60,000 nt of DNA from Chrysomallon squamiferum (taxonomy: Eukaryota; Mollusca; Gastropoda; Neomphalida; Peltospiridae), in contig CM022671.1 in NCBI GenBank assembly GCA_012295275.1, positions 36,655,683 through 36,715,682 on the forward strand. Direction: 5' to 3'. The position numbers were made by a program, and so were the translations under genes. Under the pieces are notes generated by a model. The model was not told the DNA's origin and made no database searches. It saw only the letters and a program-made list of their open reading frames with translations. This document shows positions 12,481 through 25,425 of this stretch, one piece after another (position 1 is the first letter of the stretch; each line of letters begins with the position of its first letter).

Positions 12481-13454
12481 GAGCGAGAGAAAGGGAGAGA
12501 GAGACAGCAATATGGAAAAAGGTAGATTTAAAAACCATTTCAGACAGATTTTACTAATAAAATTTTATCCATTTGACTACCTATTAAACTGTTCAGTACC
12601 TGAAAGCATCTATGAAGAAAAAAATATTTAACTTCTATTTTCGTGTCGTTTAAAAATGATGTCAGTTGTTTCTTGACTGAAATCTTTCACATAACTTCCT
12701 AAGCTTCCTGTAAACAGTTGTCCATGGCAGCAAATACCACGAGCCAGCCGAAAACGAGGACGAAATCACGTGACACAGGCCGCAGGTAATGTTCGAATGT
12801 CAGTGGCCAGACGAAGATGAAAGTTACTAAATTTAAACTGTGACGCTGTTTTCAAATCGTTTACTTGGTGGGTAGAGGAGAACGGTACTACTAGCAGTGT
12901 GTCTGACACAGAGCTCTTTCACAAACGTCCACCAGCTCAGGACAATGAAGCTGCCAGAACGGTTATCACGCCGCTCCAATATTCCAAAATACGTCAGGGA
13001 TTTTTACAATTACCTTTTGTCATAACTGAACTTTATTTCGAAAAACTGCGAGAACAAACGGAAAATTGTTTAAAACACTAGGAATCGTTTTTTTTTTTTT
13101 TTCCCCTGTTTTCTTTCAAGTTGTCGAGTTCATCTGATCTTGAAGTACAGGTGAGTGTTTTATTTTCTAACACATATAAACACGGTGGTACTCTAAGCTG
13201 AAGGAAGTAAAAAGAAATGATTAAATCTGTCAAAGAATGTTTCTTATTCAAGATTTCTTTAACAGCATATCTAATCATCTATGTCTTTATTTTACAACTG
13301 GCATTTTTCTCTGTAAGATACAGGCTGCTGGATCTATTTAATAGAAAATGTCTGTGTAACTGACGTTATTTATCAACAAACACACACACACAACACACAC
13401 ACACATACCTTTCTTAACAAACAAAAGTCTTGTGTCAGATAAGGGAGACATTTC

Positions 13455-13458
<4 letters not shown>

Positions 13459-13544
<86 letters not shown>
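13459..13544. repeat. (CT)n microsatellite
   Basis: About 43 uninterrupted CT units, the opposite strand polarity to the GA tracts at 11027 and 12409. A TA/TTTA-rich simple stretch follows at 13730-13835. Confidence 0.95.
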
Positions 13545-13547
<3 letters not shown>

Positions 13548-13780
13548 TTGTTGAAGACAGAGTTAGAGAAGAAGAACAAAAAAGTATTTGGTATTTGAAA
13601 TAGGCTGTATTTTACAAAACTAACATTTCTAAAGTCCATTATTTCACAAATGTATATTAAAAATATATAACGCTTTGATGTTTCAAACAGGCTGAAACAA
13701 TAATTTTGGGAAAAAAAAAAAAAAAACATATAATATATATTTAAATATATATATATATATATTTTTTTTATTGTTTTTGG

Positions 13781-13819
<39 letters not shown>

Positions 13820-14049
13820 TTTTTTTTTTTTTTTTACTGTGATAACTGCATTTCATATAAATGGTTCGGAATAGCAGATGTTAGTCAGAATTATGTCGAC
13901 ATAAAAATATATCAATGTTAGTGAATAATATATGTATTAGATAACAGTAAGTAATTCCAGCACATTATATATCTGTTAATGATTAATACGTATAAAAAAA
14001 ACATCTGCTGATCATAAGTGATATACTGACAAAATAAAGTAAATTATTT

Positions 14050-14450
14050 TACTGCTTATATAAACTACATGATTCTACTGATGAAAAATACCTCATTTTA
14101 CTGATTATATATACTACATGATTTTACTGATTATATAAAATACATGGTTTTACTGATTATATAAAACATGATTTTACTGATGATATAAAATATATGATTT
14201 GACTGATTATATAAAATACATTATTTTACTGATGATATACACTGCGTGATTTTACTGATGATGTAAAATATAATTTTACTGATTATATAAACCACATGAT
14301 TTTACTGACACGACACACACATATATATACATTCATACATACATTCATACATTCATACATACAGTCATATATACACACATACATATATACGTACGTACAT
14401 ACATACATTCATACATACATACATATATACGTACGTACATACATAGGCAA
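14050..14450. repeat. ATTTTACTGAT minisatellite followed by (ACAT)n
   Basis: From 14050 to 14310 there are about nine copies of a 28-31 bp unit (ACATGATTTTACTGATTATA then TAAA). From 14315 to 14447 a degenerate ACAT/ATAC array with internal GTACGTAC palindromes follows. Non-coding. Confidence 0.85.
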
Positions 14451-17067
14451 AAGTAAATCTACGATTGCACAGACACACAGGAACTTAGTCTGAAGTTTAA
14501 TAATAATATTAATATTAATTATAATAATAATAATAATAATAATGATGATGAAAATGATGATGATGATGATGATGAAGATGATGATGATCATGAGTGGAAC
14601 TGAAGTGTATTATTTACTATAGCTGCCATGTCTTAATTCATGGGTTGTTCGAAACAAACACAGGGTGTTTACTGTGTGTAACAGACGCAGATCTCACTCT
14701 ACTGAATAAGTTCAATCATCTTCTGATCTACGTGAACAAACGCGTCCAGTGTATACTGATTTGTTTGATTTGGATCAAGTTCTTGTATCATTTCAAAGTG
14801 TCCACTAATCCAAACATAACACACACAACTTTAAAATCAATCAGACTCTTTACGTTTTACTTTGCTTTGAAAAATTGCTTCAGCAACGACGTCTGAGATA
14901 ATGCATGTAAACATCATAATTCTGCAACGACGACGTTCTAACCAAACATGACCATTCTGCAGCCGTCCACAGGTACAAAAAGAATAAACAAATAAATATC
15001 AGAATTTGCTTTGACTTAAATCTTTGTTTCCGTCAGTACGTCTGTTTGTCTTCGTGTCTGTCCTTGACTGGCTTTGATTTACACGAAATTTCACACAGAT
15101 TAAGATGATGTTTTATGATCGTAGCAGCTAAAACATAATTTGAGAAAGGATGTGACATTCACCGTGTTTCCTGTTCCAGAAAGTATCCAAGATGATGCTG
15201 TGTGTCTCTGTGACATAAAATTTATCTGTTTTCACATTCACGTGTCACAGCGTACTCGTCATTATAAAGAGGCACTGAAATGGGAAGAGCTTCATCTGAA
15301 AACGTAATAAATAAATAAATTGATAAAATAAATTAGAATTATCCCTATAAAACATGGGCAGTGAGGAGTCAAATATCGTCTCGTTTCCATTTGCTGGTAG
15401 AATACAATACAACCCCGAGATGCTGGAACTGAGAAACGTGTTTTTGTTTCAAGACGTCGCAATGTTTTCTCAGGACAGAGCCAGCGCGTGCATCACGTGT
15501 CGTCATAACAATCTTCGTGTCGAACAATTTTCCGAAATAACAATTTTAATAAATAATAATAATAATAATAAAAATTCTGGAAATTAATAAAAGAAACGTC
15601 GTAAGACAGAAAAAATAGCTAATTTTGCAAAAGTGATGTGTTGGAGCTTACGCCTAATTTTGATGATCACGTGACAGATTAACATGTTCTGAAGGCAAAG
15701 AAAATAATCTATTTTCATTGTCACGGTGTTTGGTTTAGATTTTAAAACATCTTTTCTTAGATGGCTGTTTGGAGCTGCGCCTCACAAAGACAACACAAGT
15801 TAGTTGTTGTGATTAAGTCTACAAACACGTGTGACATTGAACAACGTTACTTTGAAAACTCTTGTGTGTCTGCATTCTCCTTTTATTTACCATTTCAGTT
15901 TGTTCTGAACAACAAGTCATAGACTTTTTATAATAATAGTTATTTCACACTAAGTAAACAAAATAAATATTATCACAGGTACCAGGTAGATATACTCGTA
16001 TACGAAATATGTATGTATGTATATATATATATATAATTTTGTTTTGTTTTTACCATCGCGACTTGAACAAAGGCAGTTCTAAACTTGTTATTACTTTGTT
16101 ATTACTTTGTTATTACTTTACTTTCAGATTGTTTCGTTTTCATTTCACCTCACTCATTTACTATGCCACATGGTTACTTTTTTACTTTATTTATATATTT
16201 AACGTTCTCTACATCTTTATTTGTATTTTTGACTTTATTTATAACTTTATTTATATCTTAAACTTTCGGTATGTCTTTGACTTTATTTATATTTCTTACT
16301 TCATAGCTTTATATTTCTCTATATATTTAATTTTATTTAAATCTTTAACTTTATTTATATCTTTAAGTTGTTCTCTTTGTCCGTCTCATGCTTTTCTTTG
16401 TTTGTCGGACACTGACCGGAAGTGCTGAACTGTCTGAACGAATTCTCCGAAGTTTATCGATTGAATGACCGTCCAGTGCACTTCCGACATCTTTCCTGGA
16501 AAACTTGATTTATTTTTATTTTTACTGTGTCCGACGTCAGCCGCAAGATACGTCCTGTGTTGTGGTCCTGATGTTACACTCGTGGAATTCTAACATTCCT
16601 TGTACAGACAAGTCAATACAGCCGAGTCGTCAAGACGTCGTGTCTGCCTGGTCTGTCGCCGTGAATACACCGAGTTCTACAACATCCGTCGTACCAAGAA
16701 CTGTGATCTTCTGTCGTCTTAGATTTGTTTCACTGCTAATTAGATTTTACTCTTGTATGCTCGTTACCTGTATGTCATTGCACTTTTGTTTTACTTTACT
16801 GTAAATGTGGCGGATCCAATCACGGTGTGAACGGTTGGCTGTTTTTCTCGTTCCAGCCATTACTTCACGACTTGTGTATTCAGTTTCTGTTACGGGTATT
16901 TATTAATAATTTGCTGATAGTAGATACATAAATGGTAGTTGTTTTCTCTCTCAGTTATTATAACTATAACGTGGTTCATGTTTTAATGTAGAATCATTCA
17001 CTGTCGTCAGTACACGTACAGACTCAAGATATCTGCAGATTCGAAAGTACACAGTACTGATTAACAG

Positions 17068-17146
<79 letters not shown>

Positions 17147-17490
17147 ACTATTCTGTTATTATATATATAAATATATTAACTTATAATAATAATAATATAA
17201 TAATAATATATATTATCAATAAATAAATAAAATAAATTAAAGTGTATTTTGGTATCAGTGCATTATTACATCTGCACTGATAACATTTTTAGTCAATAAA
17301 TAAAATTACTGGCTAAATAAAATACGCACACAGATTCGTTTTATAGTCACTTTAATTCGTAAACATTTAATTAAATATATAACTGGTATACTACGAGCAC
17401 AGTTTTTACTGTTGTTTACAAACGAGTAAATACGGTGACCGGGTTAACAGTACTCGACACGTGACGTGTCCGGCAAAAACGTGAGGTGGG
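14450..17490. other. non-coding stretch, weak ORFs only
   Basis: Open frames at 14594-14896, 15354-15587 and 16505-16804 show no domain. A GC-richer patch at 16540-16730 has an acceptor-like site and a short Cys/Arg-rich frame (16608-16722). The (GA)n tract at 17070-17143 and TAA/TTTA runs make up much of the rest. Confidence 0.5.
17070..17143. repeat. (GA)n microsatellite
   Basis: About 37 AG/GA units on the plus strand, with AT-rich simple sequence on the right. Confidence 0.95.
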
Positions 17491-17495
17491 ATAAT

Positions 17496-17613
17496 TATTT
17501 AAGCGCTGACTTAATGAAGCTGTCGTTGTAGTCGTGTGTACAGAGCCGTTAATCGTCTGCACGCATCACGATGTTTACTTTTGTGGTTTTAGCTGTGGTC
17601 ATCGAGTGTCTGG
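17496..17613 (+). CDS. candidate promoter and signal-peptide exon (uncertain)
   Basis: A TATA-like TATTTAAG (17496-17503) is followed 68 nt later by ATG at 17571. It opens MFTFVVLAVVIECLG, a good hydrophobic signal peptide that would otherwise stop after four more codons. Splicing at G|gt (17613/17614) ends in phase 1. It would join in frame to the phase-1 acceptor at 25426, giving ...ECLG-ADSMCW, which is the missing start of the CBM14-like gene. Against this, the donor (gtctga) is weak and the intron would be 7.8 kb. This may be the true first exon, an exon of another gene, or chance. Confidence 0.3.
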
Positions 17614-18659
17614 GTCTGAACGAGAACTAAAGTCGACGTAATTCCGCTTCCTGTCACCTCATTACGTGTTGTACGACACTTAGGATTATCGGATAACAAT
17701 CTGCACGTGGTTAATGACATTTTTTTGTAAGTTGAAAATAAATGTTAATGTTAGGTGTTTTGTTGTTTCTAAATAAAAGTAGTTTCTAAGTGTTAATACA
17801 TACATTATACGTCTTTAACAATTCTCTTATGTCGTCTGGAATATGTTGAACTGTTCACTCGACAGTTATACTAACGTTTTAAAACGTTTTCATTCATATA
17901 CGCTGTAATGGTAAATTTGGAATAAAGCACTCTCTGCGGTCAAAGCCCCAAAAATCAAATAAAATAAAATCAAATCAAACAAACAGTATATATGAACATG
18001 TTTCTTATATGTGATGCATAAAAATAGAAAAAATTCTTAATTTCTTCACCCACACAATGTCAACATCACTCATGACTGTTTAGTAAAAAAACTAAAATCC
18101 TGTAAGTTATTCTGAGTGGAAACCCGGATGCATCCAGACAGATACAACAACAGAAAATAAAACAGAGATTTAACTAACCTTGATAGAAAACTTAAACAGC
18201 AGAAATAAACCACTTTTAAATGTCTCGTTAATTCGCAGGTGTTTGATTTGATTGCAGCAAGTGTTTATTTCTGAATTTACCGCTTAGTTTGGTTTATCGC
18301 CTCACAAAAAAACTTTGTAGTTTTTGTTCTGTGTTCTAGTTTGAATCTGATCAAATATTCTCAAATTCGCTTTTCTAAGGAGGATTTCCACAGGTGTGTC
18401 ACTGATTTACCTGAAACTTTTGTATTCAAGTTTAAATCTGTTCACATTTCTTAAACAGGCAATTTCCTCATCTGGATTTAAAGTGAACAGTGAAACTTTG
18501 ATGTACTAAAATAAAATATTTGATCCTATAGAGTCTTATTTACTGGAGTAATTCCTAATTTCTTTTTATTAAACCAAGCGATATTCAGCCTATCAAGGTT
18601 TATGTAAAATGATTGAGGGTTTAAGGAGTTACCATGCAATATTTCAGCTATAGGCATCA

Positions 18660-19015
18660 AACATAGATCCATGATTATATTAAATGAAAGTTTAAGGAGA
18701 TCCTATTCTACATGTCAGTTACAGATATCAACTGTAAATTAACGATTGTATTAAATGAAAGTTTAAGGAAATCCTATTCTACATGTCAGTTACAGATATC
18801 AATTGTAAATTAGTGATTGTATTAAATGAAAATTTAAGGAGATCATGTTATAGTGACACACAATGTACACCACGTTATATATGACGTCCATTGCATATAA
18901 CATTGTATGTGAAAGTGTACATCACTTACATGATACATATTGTACACGACATTGTATGTGAAAGTGTACATCACTTACATGATACATATTGTATACGACA
19001 TTGTACGTGACAGGA
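18660..19015. repeat. two short tandem repeat blocks
   Basis: 18680-18850 has 2.5 copies of a roughly 70-bp unit (AAATGAAAGTTTAAGGAGAT then CCTATTCTACATGTCAG). 18880-19010 has two to three copies of a roughly 60-bp unit (GTGTACATCACTTACATGAT then ACATATTGTA). Both are non-coding. Confidence 0.75.
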
Positions 19016-19427
19016 ACTGCACGTCGTGTTATATGTGACATACACTTCACATCAGATTGTGCATAACATGCTAAGTGACTACACTACCCTCTAAGCATTC
19101 TAGACGACTCACGCAGCTTAACAAGCTGCGTATTAAATATGTACATATAAATGTATGCAACTATTTAAACTATTTTTGTTGTTATTGCAGTTTTTGGTGG
19201 TGATGGTGTAACTATTACTCTTGTTCTTAACTAAAACTAAAAGTAATGTCAACTAGAATTGCTTTGTCAGAGTCTAATCCATCGTCTACTGTTTATTTCA
19301 GAATAGTTGTAATTTAAATGTCATCTTTAGCTGGAGGGATTACCTCTCTTACTTTGATGATGATGACTGGGCGAAAACGGATAACAAAATAGAAAACTAC
19401 AAAAACATTTCTACATACAACACATTC

Positions 19428-19569
19428 AAAAATTGTCAACAAGAACAACAAATTATTTTCACATCACTCAAGCTGTTATTCTGCCGTTGCTGATGTAAAA
19501 TTGTATGCAAAGTTATAAATTCAGCTTGAGTGATGTGAAAATAATTTGTTGTTCTTGTTGACAATTTTT
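19428..19569. repeat. perfect 48-bp inverted repeat (hairpin)
   Basis: Arms 19428-19475 and 19522-19569 are exact reverse complements over 48 nt, with core ACAAGAACAACAAATTATTT, separated by a 46-nt loop. A transcript would fold into a fully paired long hairpin. It could be a hairpin-RNA source, a very young foldback or MITE, or an inverted-duplication product. I see no clear terminal duplication. Confidence 0.9.
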
Positions 19570-19738
19570 CAGTGATTTCAACACTGGTATATAGAAACAA
19601 TTTCTCTTCTTTACATTACACACAAAATCAGTGATTTCAACACTGGAATACAGAAACAATTTCTCTTCTTTACATTAGACACAAAGTCAGTGATTTCAAC
19701 ACTGTATTACAGAAACAGTTTCTCTTCTTTACACTGCA
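19570..19738. repeat. three copies of a 59-60 bp tandem repeat
   Basis: The unit starts TCAGTGATTTCAACACTGG, continues ACAGAAACAATTTCTCTTCT and then TTACATTA. It begins exactly at the end of the right arm of the hairpin at 19569. Each unit opens with a small palindrome, CAGTG...CACTG. Confidence 0.85.
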
Positions 19739-21305
19739 ACTTTTTTCTTGTTAGTCTTGTTGCAGGCTCACATCCGCCTTTTTACCCTGTACGTAAAGAA
19801 TAAACAGGAAAATAATAGAAAATATCAGTTTCTAAATTTGATTTTGTTCACTTGTCGTCCAACAACAACAGCAACTTCAACAACAACAACAACAATAATA
19901 AAATCACTAAAAATCAAGTGTACGCAAAACAACTAGCGACTGGTTACTGTTAGTCTGAGAGTTAAATTACTCTGAGGTCATTCAGTCCGTTCTGTACGTG
20001 ACTGAAAAAACTCGGCTCCTGTCTCCATGTTTGTTGAGAGGGAGGTGAGGAAAGAACGACCCCGCCCTGTGACACGTGTTTGAGTCCTCCTGTATAGTTC
20101 ACATTTCAGTCATCTGAACTATTTTCTAATTTAATTTAAACTGTTATTTAAGTTTTACACAAAAATCAAGCAGGCCATTGTACGTACATTTTTAAAAAAC
20201 TACTAAGAGCTTTAAATCGTTTTGCTTCTCAGATATTTTCAAGAACATCGGGTACAGTTGATTAACAGTGTGTTTCAGTATTTCATACTATAACTTGTGT
20301 TTGTGCGTGTATATATCATTGACACTGAACCAGTGGTAATTGTTGACAAAGTGAACACTATTGTAAACTGAAATTAAGCAGTTCAGCTAAAATATCCAGA
20401 GACGAAAGTCATATTTTTCATGAAAATTATTTCACTGATGGACGTTTTTAAAAATTATTTTTATAGCAGTTTTGTCTTCAGGTAAAACAGCAGCAACAGC
20501 AGCAGCAACAATAACAACAAAAACAACATAATAATGATGATAATAATAAAATGTTGTAATTTTATAATGGTTGCATAATTTTGTAATGATATTTTATTTC
20601 TTTAATTCTTGTTTTAAACACATCATATAATAGAGAAATATATATTTGACAAATTAAATTATATGCAAGTTATGTGTATTGTTTAGAATAAATAACAACA
20701 TTAGATATGAAATGAAAATGAGAAATAGTAAAAATGAAATATTACCAACAAAAAATGTAAATATAAGTAAAGAGTGTTGTAAAGAGAGCATAAAGTCATC
20801 TCTAGTTATGTAAACATTACACAAAGTTATCAACATCATGTTTTAAATTTCTAGTTTTCGTCTGTTACATAACACGAAACTAAAATGTCAACGTGCTCTG
20901 TGCAAGCCTCGAGAAAACAAGCAACAGCTACAGCATCATTCTGTGACTTGCTGCAGCGTCGTATCAGGCAGTACCATCAGCAAATGTTACAAACAAACAT
21001 CAACGACATTTGTGAGATTACATCACGTGACAGTTTTTAAAACAGGAAAGCTGTTATTTTTTTTTTTTTGTCTCTCTCATTTATGCCGCTACAGTATAAA
21101 TAAAATATTTTCAAAGCATTGACAATTGTAATAATAATAATAATGATATATAAAGTAATGAGACTGTAGCTCAATATTTCTCTATCATGTCTAGTTAGTG
21201 TATACCAGTATATGTTGTCATTTAGTTAGTAATGAACTGTTCAACTCGCTGTATTTTCTCAATTTTACAAGCAGTGAGATGATAAAAAGATTGGCTTTAT
21301 CATTA

Positions 21306-21328
21306 GTTAGAATAATAATAATAATAAT

Positions 21329-21363
<35 letters not shown>

Positions 21364-21484
21364 CAACAACAACAACAATAATAATAATAGTAACAACAAC
21401 AACAACAACAACAACAATAATAATAATAATAATAACAATAATAATAATAAATATAATAATAATACTAATAACAACAACAACAAC

Positions 21485-21580
<96 letters not shown>

Positions 21581-21583
21581 ATA
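21306..21583. repeat. mixed (TAA/CAA)n and (TAAA)n microsatellite
   Basis: Long blocks of AAT and AAC triplets pass into a clean TAAA run at 21541-21583. The 116-codon open frame through it is only repeat composition. Confidence 0.9.
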
Positions 21584-22834
21584 TCCCAGAAAGGAAGTAT
21601 TTAGGTTTCATCCTATGTGTACAAACGGATAACGTGTTTCTTTGTTTTCAGATGAACAGAACCTGATTGAGACATAAGTACCTAAATGATTTTTGTTTTC
21701 TCCTGTACGCTATACGTTACTTAAAATATAAACAATAACAAACCATAAAGTAAAATTACTTTTTCAAAATAAAATCAAACTTATAGTAATATGTAAAATA
21801 ATGTTTATTTTTTTGTATACTTCCGCTTTATTTAGTATTTAAATATTTTCTCCAATATATGTTTTTTTTAATTATAAAGTTTTTGATTAGATCTTCAAAA
21901 CTAATTTTACGAACACTTCTGATTTTGCATTTAGCAGAGATGAAACATCCAGCCTGCCATATCGCAAAGCTGGGATTCTTAATACACTTAATCTGAGCTG
22001 AACGATTTGTCGTCGTTGATGTTAAAAATAAACGAAAACCAATTTCTACATTGGGAAAAGCACATTCAGTATTATGTGTAAAATATATATCATTAACCTC
22101 TGTTATTATTATTTTTATTATTGTCTCTGTGTGTGTATGTTACAATTAATCTGTGAAACCAGTCATCCTTGGTTTCATATAACTGAAAATCGTGCCCAGG
22201 CATTTCACGAAGTAAAAATTAATTTCAGAAATTCAGAGGACATTAAATTTTTTTATTATTTTCATAGGCTGCTGTGGCAATGTCTGGAAATTGGCAGCGA
22301 CTTGACAGGCAACTTATTTAATCGAATTGGTAGAATGAAAATTTACAATCCATAATTCCTATTTTCAAACAAACTGTGCATCTGTTATTATCATCATTTA
22401 AAATAAAGCAAAATGTTTCTCTTGCATTACCTGAAACCTGCATGGAATTTTATAGACAAATTTTTATTATCAAAGGTTAGCTACAATGAAGAAAAATTAA
22501 AGTTAATTGTTCAAACGTATTGTATGTTTTTACATTATGCACATAAAAAACAAGCACCTTGTATTTAGAAATTATTCGTAAGAATAAAGTGAGTTTGACT
22601 TAACTGTTCAAACAGGTAAATACATTACATGTAGCTATGATGGAAATGGATTTTAGGAACCAGGGTTAGGCTGGGAGTGGGGAATGGACGCTATAAGCCT
22701 CCCTGTGGAAAAAAAAAATGTTTTAATGTGTTATTTGGATAAGAAAATAGAAAGACAATATTTAATTATTTATGACTTAGCCTAATTCAGCAGTTTTTAA
22801 CTCAATAAGATCACGTACAAGAGTCTGCACGATG

Positions 22835-22995
22835 GCAGTACTGTACAAACTGCAGCTTGGCAGTACTGTACAAAGTACAGCTTGGCAGTACTGTGCAAAC
22901 TATAGCTTGGCAGTTCTGTGCAAACTACAGCTTGGCAGCACTGTGCAAACTACAGCTTGGCAGTACTGTACAAACTACACCACAGCAGTACTGTA
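22835..22995. repeat. 25-bp minisatellite
   Basis: Six to seven copies of GGCAGTACTGTACAAACTAC followed by AGCTT. Because 25 is not a multiple of 3, the array is open in all three plus frames; it is not considered coding. Confidence 0.85.
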
Positions 22996-23639
22996 CAAAC
23001 TGCTGTACCAGTTTTCCGAGACCTCCCCAGTCACCTAGCCGGCATGTCTGTGTGCACGTTCCTCGTGTACATTTATTCATTTAGTAAAGAAAGACTGAGT
23101 CTTTGATTCTTACTTAGCTAACCTAATATACGTATTGTTTATAAGAACTTAGTAAGATATGCAAATATAATTACAGAAAATAAAAAAGTTGATTTTAATT
23201 GCTAGAAACCTCATAAGGAATAAACATCTCTAACTCTACAGCAGTTGCTACTGGAAACTACATTTCTGTCGTGACATCTTCCCTTGATGCATTAAGCACG
23301 CGCTCATTTTGCCTTACGTTTAATCCAGTCGTGCAGATGAACATTTATTTTATTATTATGTGTTGTACGGTAGATAATCTAATTCATGTAATAGTGCACG
23401 AAGCTATAATTAACCAGACGAGTAAAATAAATAAATTATTATGTGCAGTGTCTTTTGGGTGCAGTGTTAGACATTCACGTGATCGCTGTGTGAGAAACAT
23501 CACAACAGTTTTTAGTTAAATTACGTTGTTTCGTTATCCTGCTACCACAGATTCCGATTTTCAAATAAACAGTTTTCATTGCTTCATTTTACAAACACAC
23601 CTTGAAGTTAAACATCGAGAATTACTGCTCCTGCTGATG

Positions 23640-23678
23640 ATGTTGCCACCACTGTTACCACTACTGCTGCTGCTGCTG

Positions 23679-23709
<31 letters not shown>

Positions 23710-24300
23710 CACTACTACTATTTCTACTACTACTAATATTACTTCTAAAAATAATGGGCTATGAAATATACATGCACAGGTTTTTCAACCATTATTATAT
23801 ATGAATAATATAGTGATACTAATACTACTAGTACTACTACTTATATTACGATTACTACCACTACTGCCACTACTATTACTATTACTAAAAATAATGGGTT
23901 ATGAAATATACGATTAACATATAAATGATATAATCATTTATATATGTTAGCACTGTTTTTCTATAAGAGTTAAATATTAATTCTCTTACAGGACAAACAG
24001 TTTTACGTGTTTCATCTAGGTGAAGTTATATCCAGAGTCGTTACGTTCACAGTAGTTGCACTGTTACACACATAGGTTGTTACAGTTGTTCACGTTGTTA
24101 CATACAAAGATGTTGTTATATTCAAAGATGTTGTTATAGTTGTCGATGTTGTTACGTATAAACATGTTGTTTTAGTTGTTGATGTTGTTACATACAAAGA
24201 TGTTATATTCAAAGATGTTGTTATAGTTGTTGATATTATAACATACAAAGATGTTGATATATTCAAAGATGTTGTTATAGTTGTCAATGATGTTAAATAC
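23640..24300. repeat. triplet repeats and a GTTGTTA/ACATACAAAGAT array
   Basis: Imperfect TAC/TGC triplets lie at 23640-23740 and 23820-23890, with a duplicated AAAATAATGGG(C/T)TATGAAATATA segment at 23745 and 23885. From 24070 to 24300 there are degenerate copies of ACATACAAAGATGTTGTTAT. Confidence 0.75.
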
Positions 24301-24962
24301 AGAGTAACTAAGATTAACTGCTATGTCAAGGATTTTTACCAAGTTTCCTGTCCAAACAAATACTTCACGAATATAAACTCCTCTGAAGTAATTCCTCCTA
24401 CTTTGATTAAAGGGCAGTGTTTTATGTACATATGTATATAATACTTTTCTTCTTTTTTTCTTTTCTTAATCTGTTTTCAGACCACTTTTTAAAAGTATTT
24501 TTCTTCTTCTTCTTCTTCTTTTTTTTTCTTCACGTTACACGCAATTAACCCAGTGATCTGTACGTGATTGTCGTTTTTTTGAAGTGTCAGTTAAAGGGGT
24601 TGAACTCTTCACCTTCACGTGCTGCGATACGCTGCTAAAAAACCGGTGCAGTGGACATCTGTGTAACAGCCGAACCTATACAAGCCCGTTCAAACAAACA
24701 CTGGGCGATTACCTAAGCAACATGCATCACTGCAAACACAGCGTTCATCCGTGTACGTGTTTGCTTTACGCGACGCTAATCAGCCTCACCAAACACGACG
24801 TCTTTGCGTGGTCGGCCGTGTTTCTAACACAGAGGGCGCTCTTTGTCAGACTATACTAATCCCACTTGAATCTCCGCTGACTGTTTAATCTCACTTGATT
24901 ACATCACGCGATCAAATCAGTTTATTTTTTTACTTGTCTTTGTTTTATTTATATTTTTATTT

Positions 24963-24993
<31 letters not shown>

Positions 24994-25425
24994 TTTCATT
25001 ATTATTTTTTTTTTAAATTATTATTATTATTATTTTTTTTTTTTTGCTTTTTATTTTTTCATAACTTTGTCTTGTTTATTTTATATTTGTTTAATTTAGT
25101 TTAGATTATTATTATTTTTTTTTTTTCTTTACATGAACACTTCATGTTAATTACTTTAAATTAATTATTTTTTAATTATTATAAAACATTACAAACTTCA
25201 ACATAAAACACCACGTGCGTGTTCACATTCTGATGATACTCCTCGACTACCCAGACTGTTGTTGAAATATGTGAACTTTTTCGTCATAACACAACGCTCA
25301 GTAATATCTTTTCTGTAACACAGTTCACAGAACATTTTATCCGCATGTTCTGAGTGTCTCCCCTTCACATTAACGATACTTCTTCACCCCCAGGTCTACA
25401 CGAGTATCTCTATGATTAATTTCAG

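Larger units (their letters stand above)
7600..12700. other. non-coding stretch with simple repeats
   Basis: No exon is supported on either strand. The region holds TTTA and TAAA runs (8467-8502, 9815-9850), a T tract (9961-9985), the inverted repeat at 9426-9576, GA tracts at 11027 and 12409, and a possible regulatory cluster at 8867-8966. An open frame at 10502-10867 has no recognisable domain or splice context. Confidence 0.6.
17620..25425. other. long non-coding stretch (possible 5' intron)
   Basis: No exon here has both splice and domain support. The stretch holds the tandem repeats, hairpin and simple-sequence arrays listed separately. It also has small open frames at 20886-21041 (51 codons), 22074-22355 and 24584-24859 that I cannot assign. 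If the exon at 17571 belongs to the CBM14-like gene, all of this is its first intron. Confidence 0.5.

Noticed and set aside
12724-12785. ATG in a good context (tccATGGCAG) opening MAANTTSQPKTRTKSRDTG, with a following gtaatg donor
   Set aside because: No partner exon, promoter or domain could be found; a single 62-nt open stretch with a GT is too weak.
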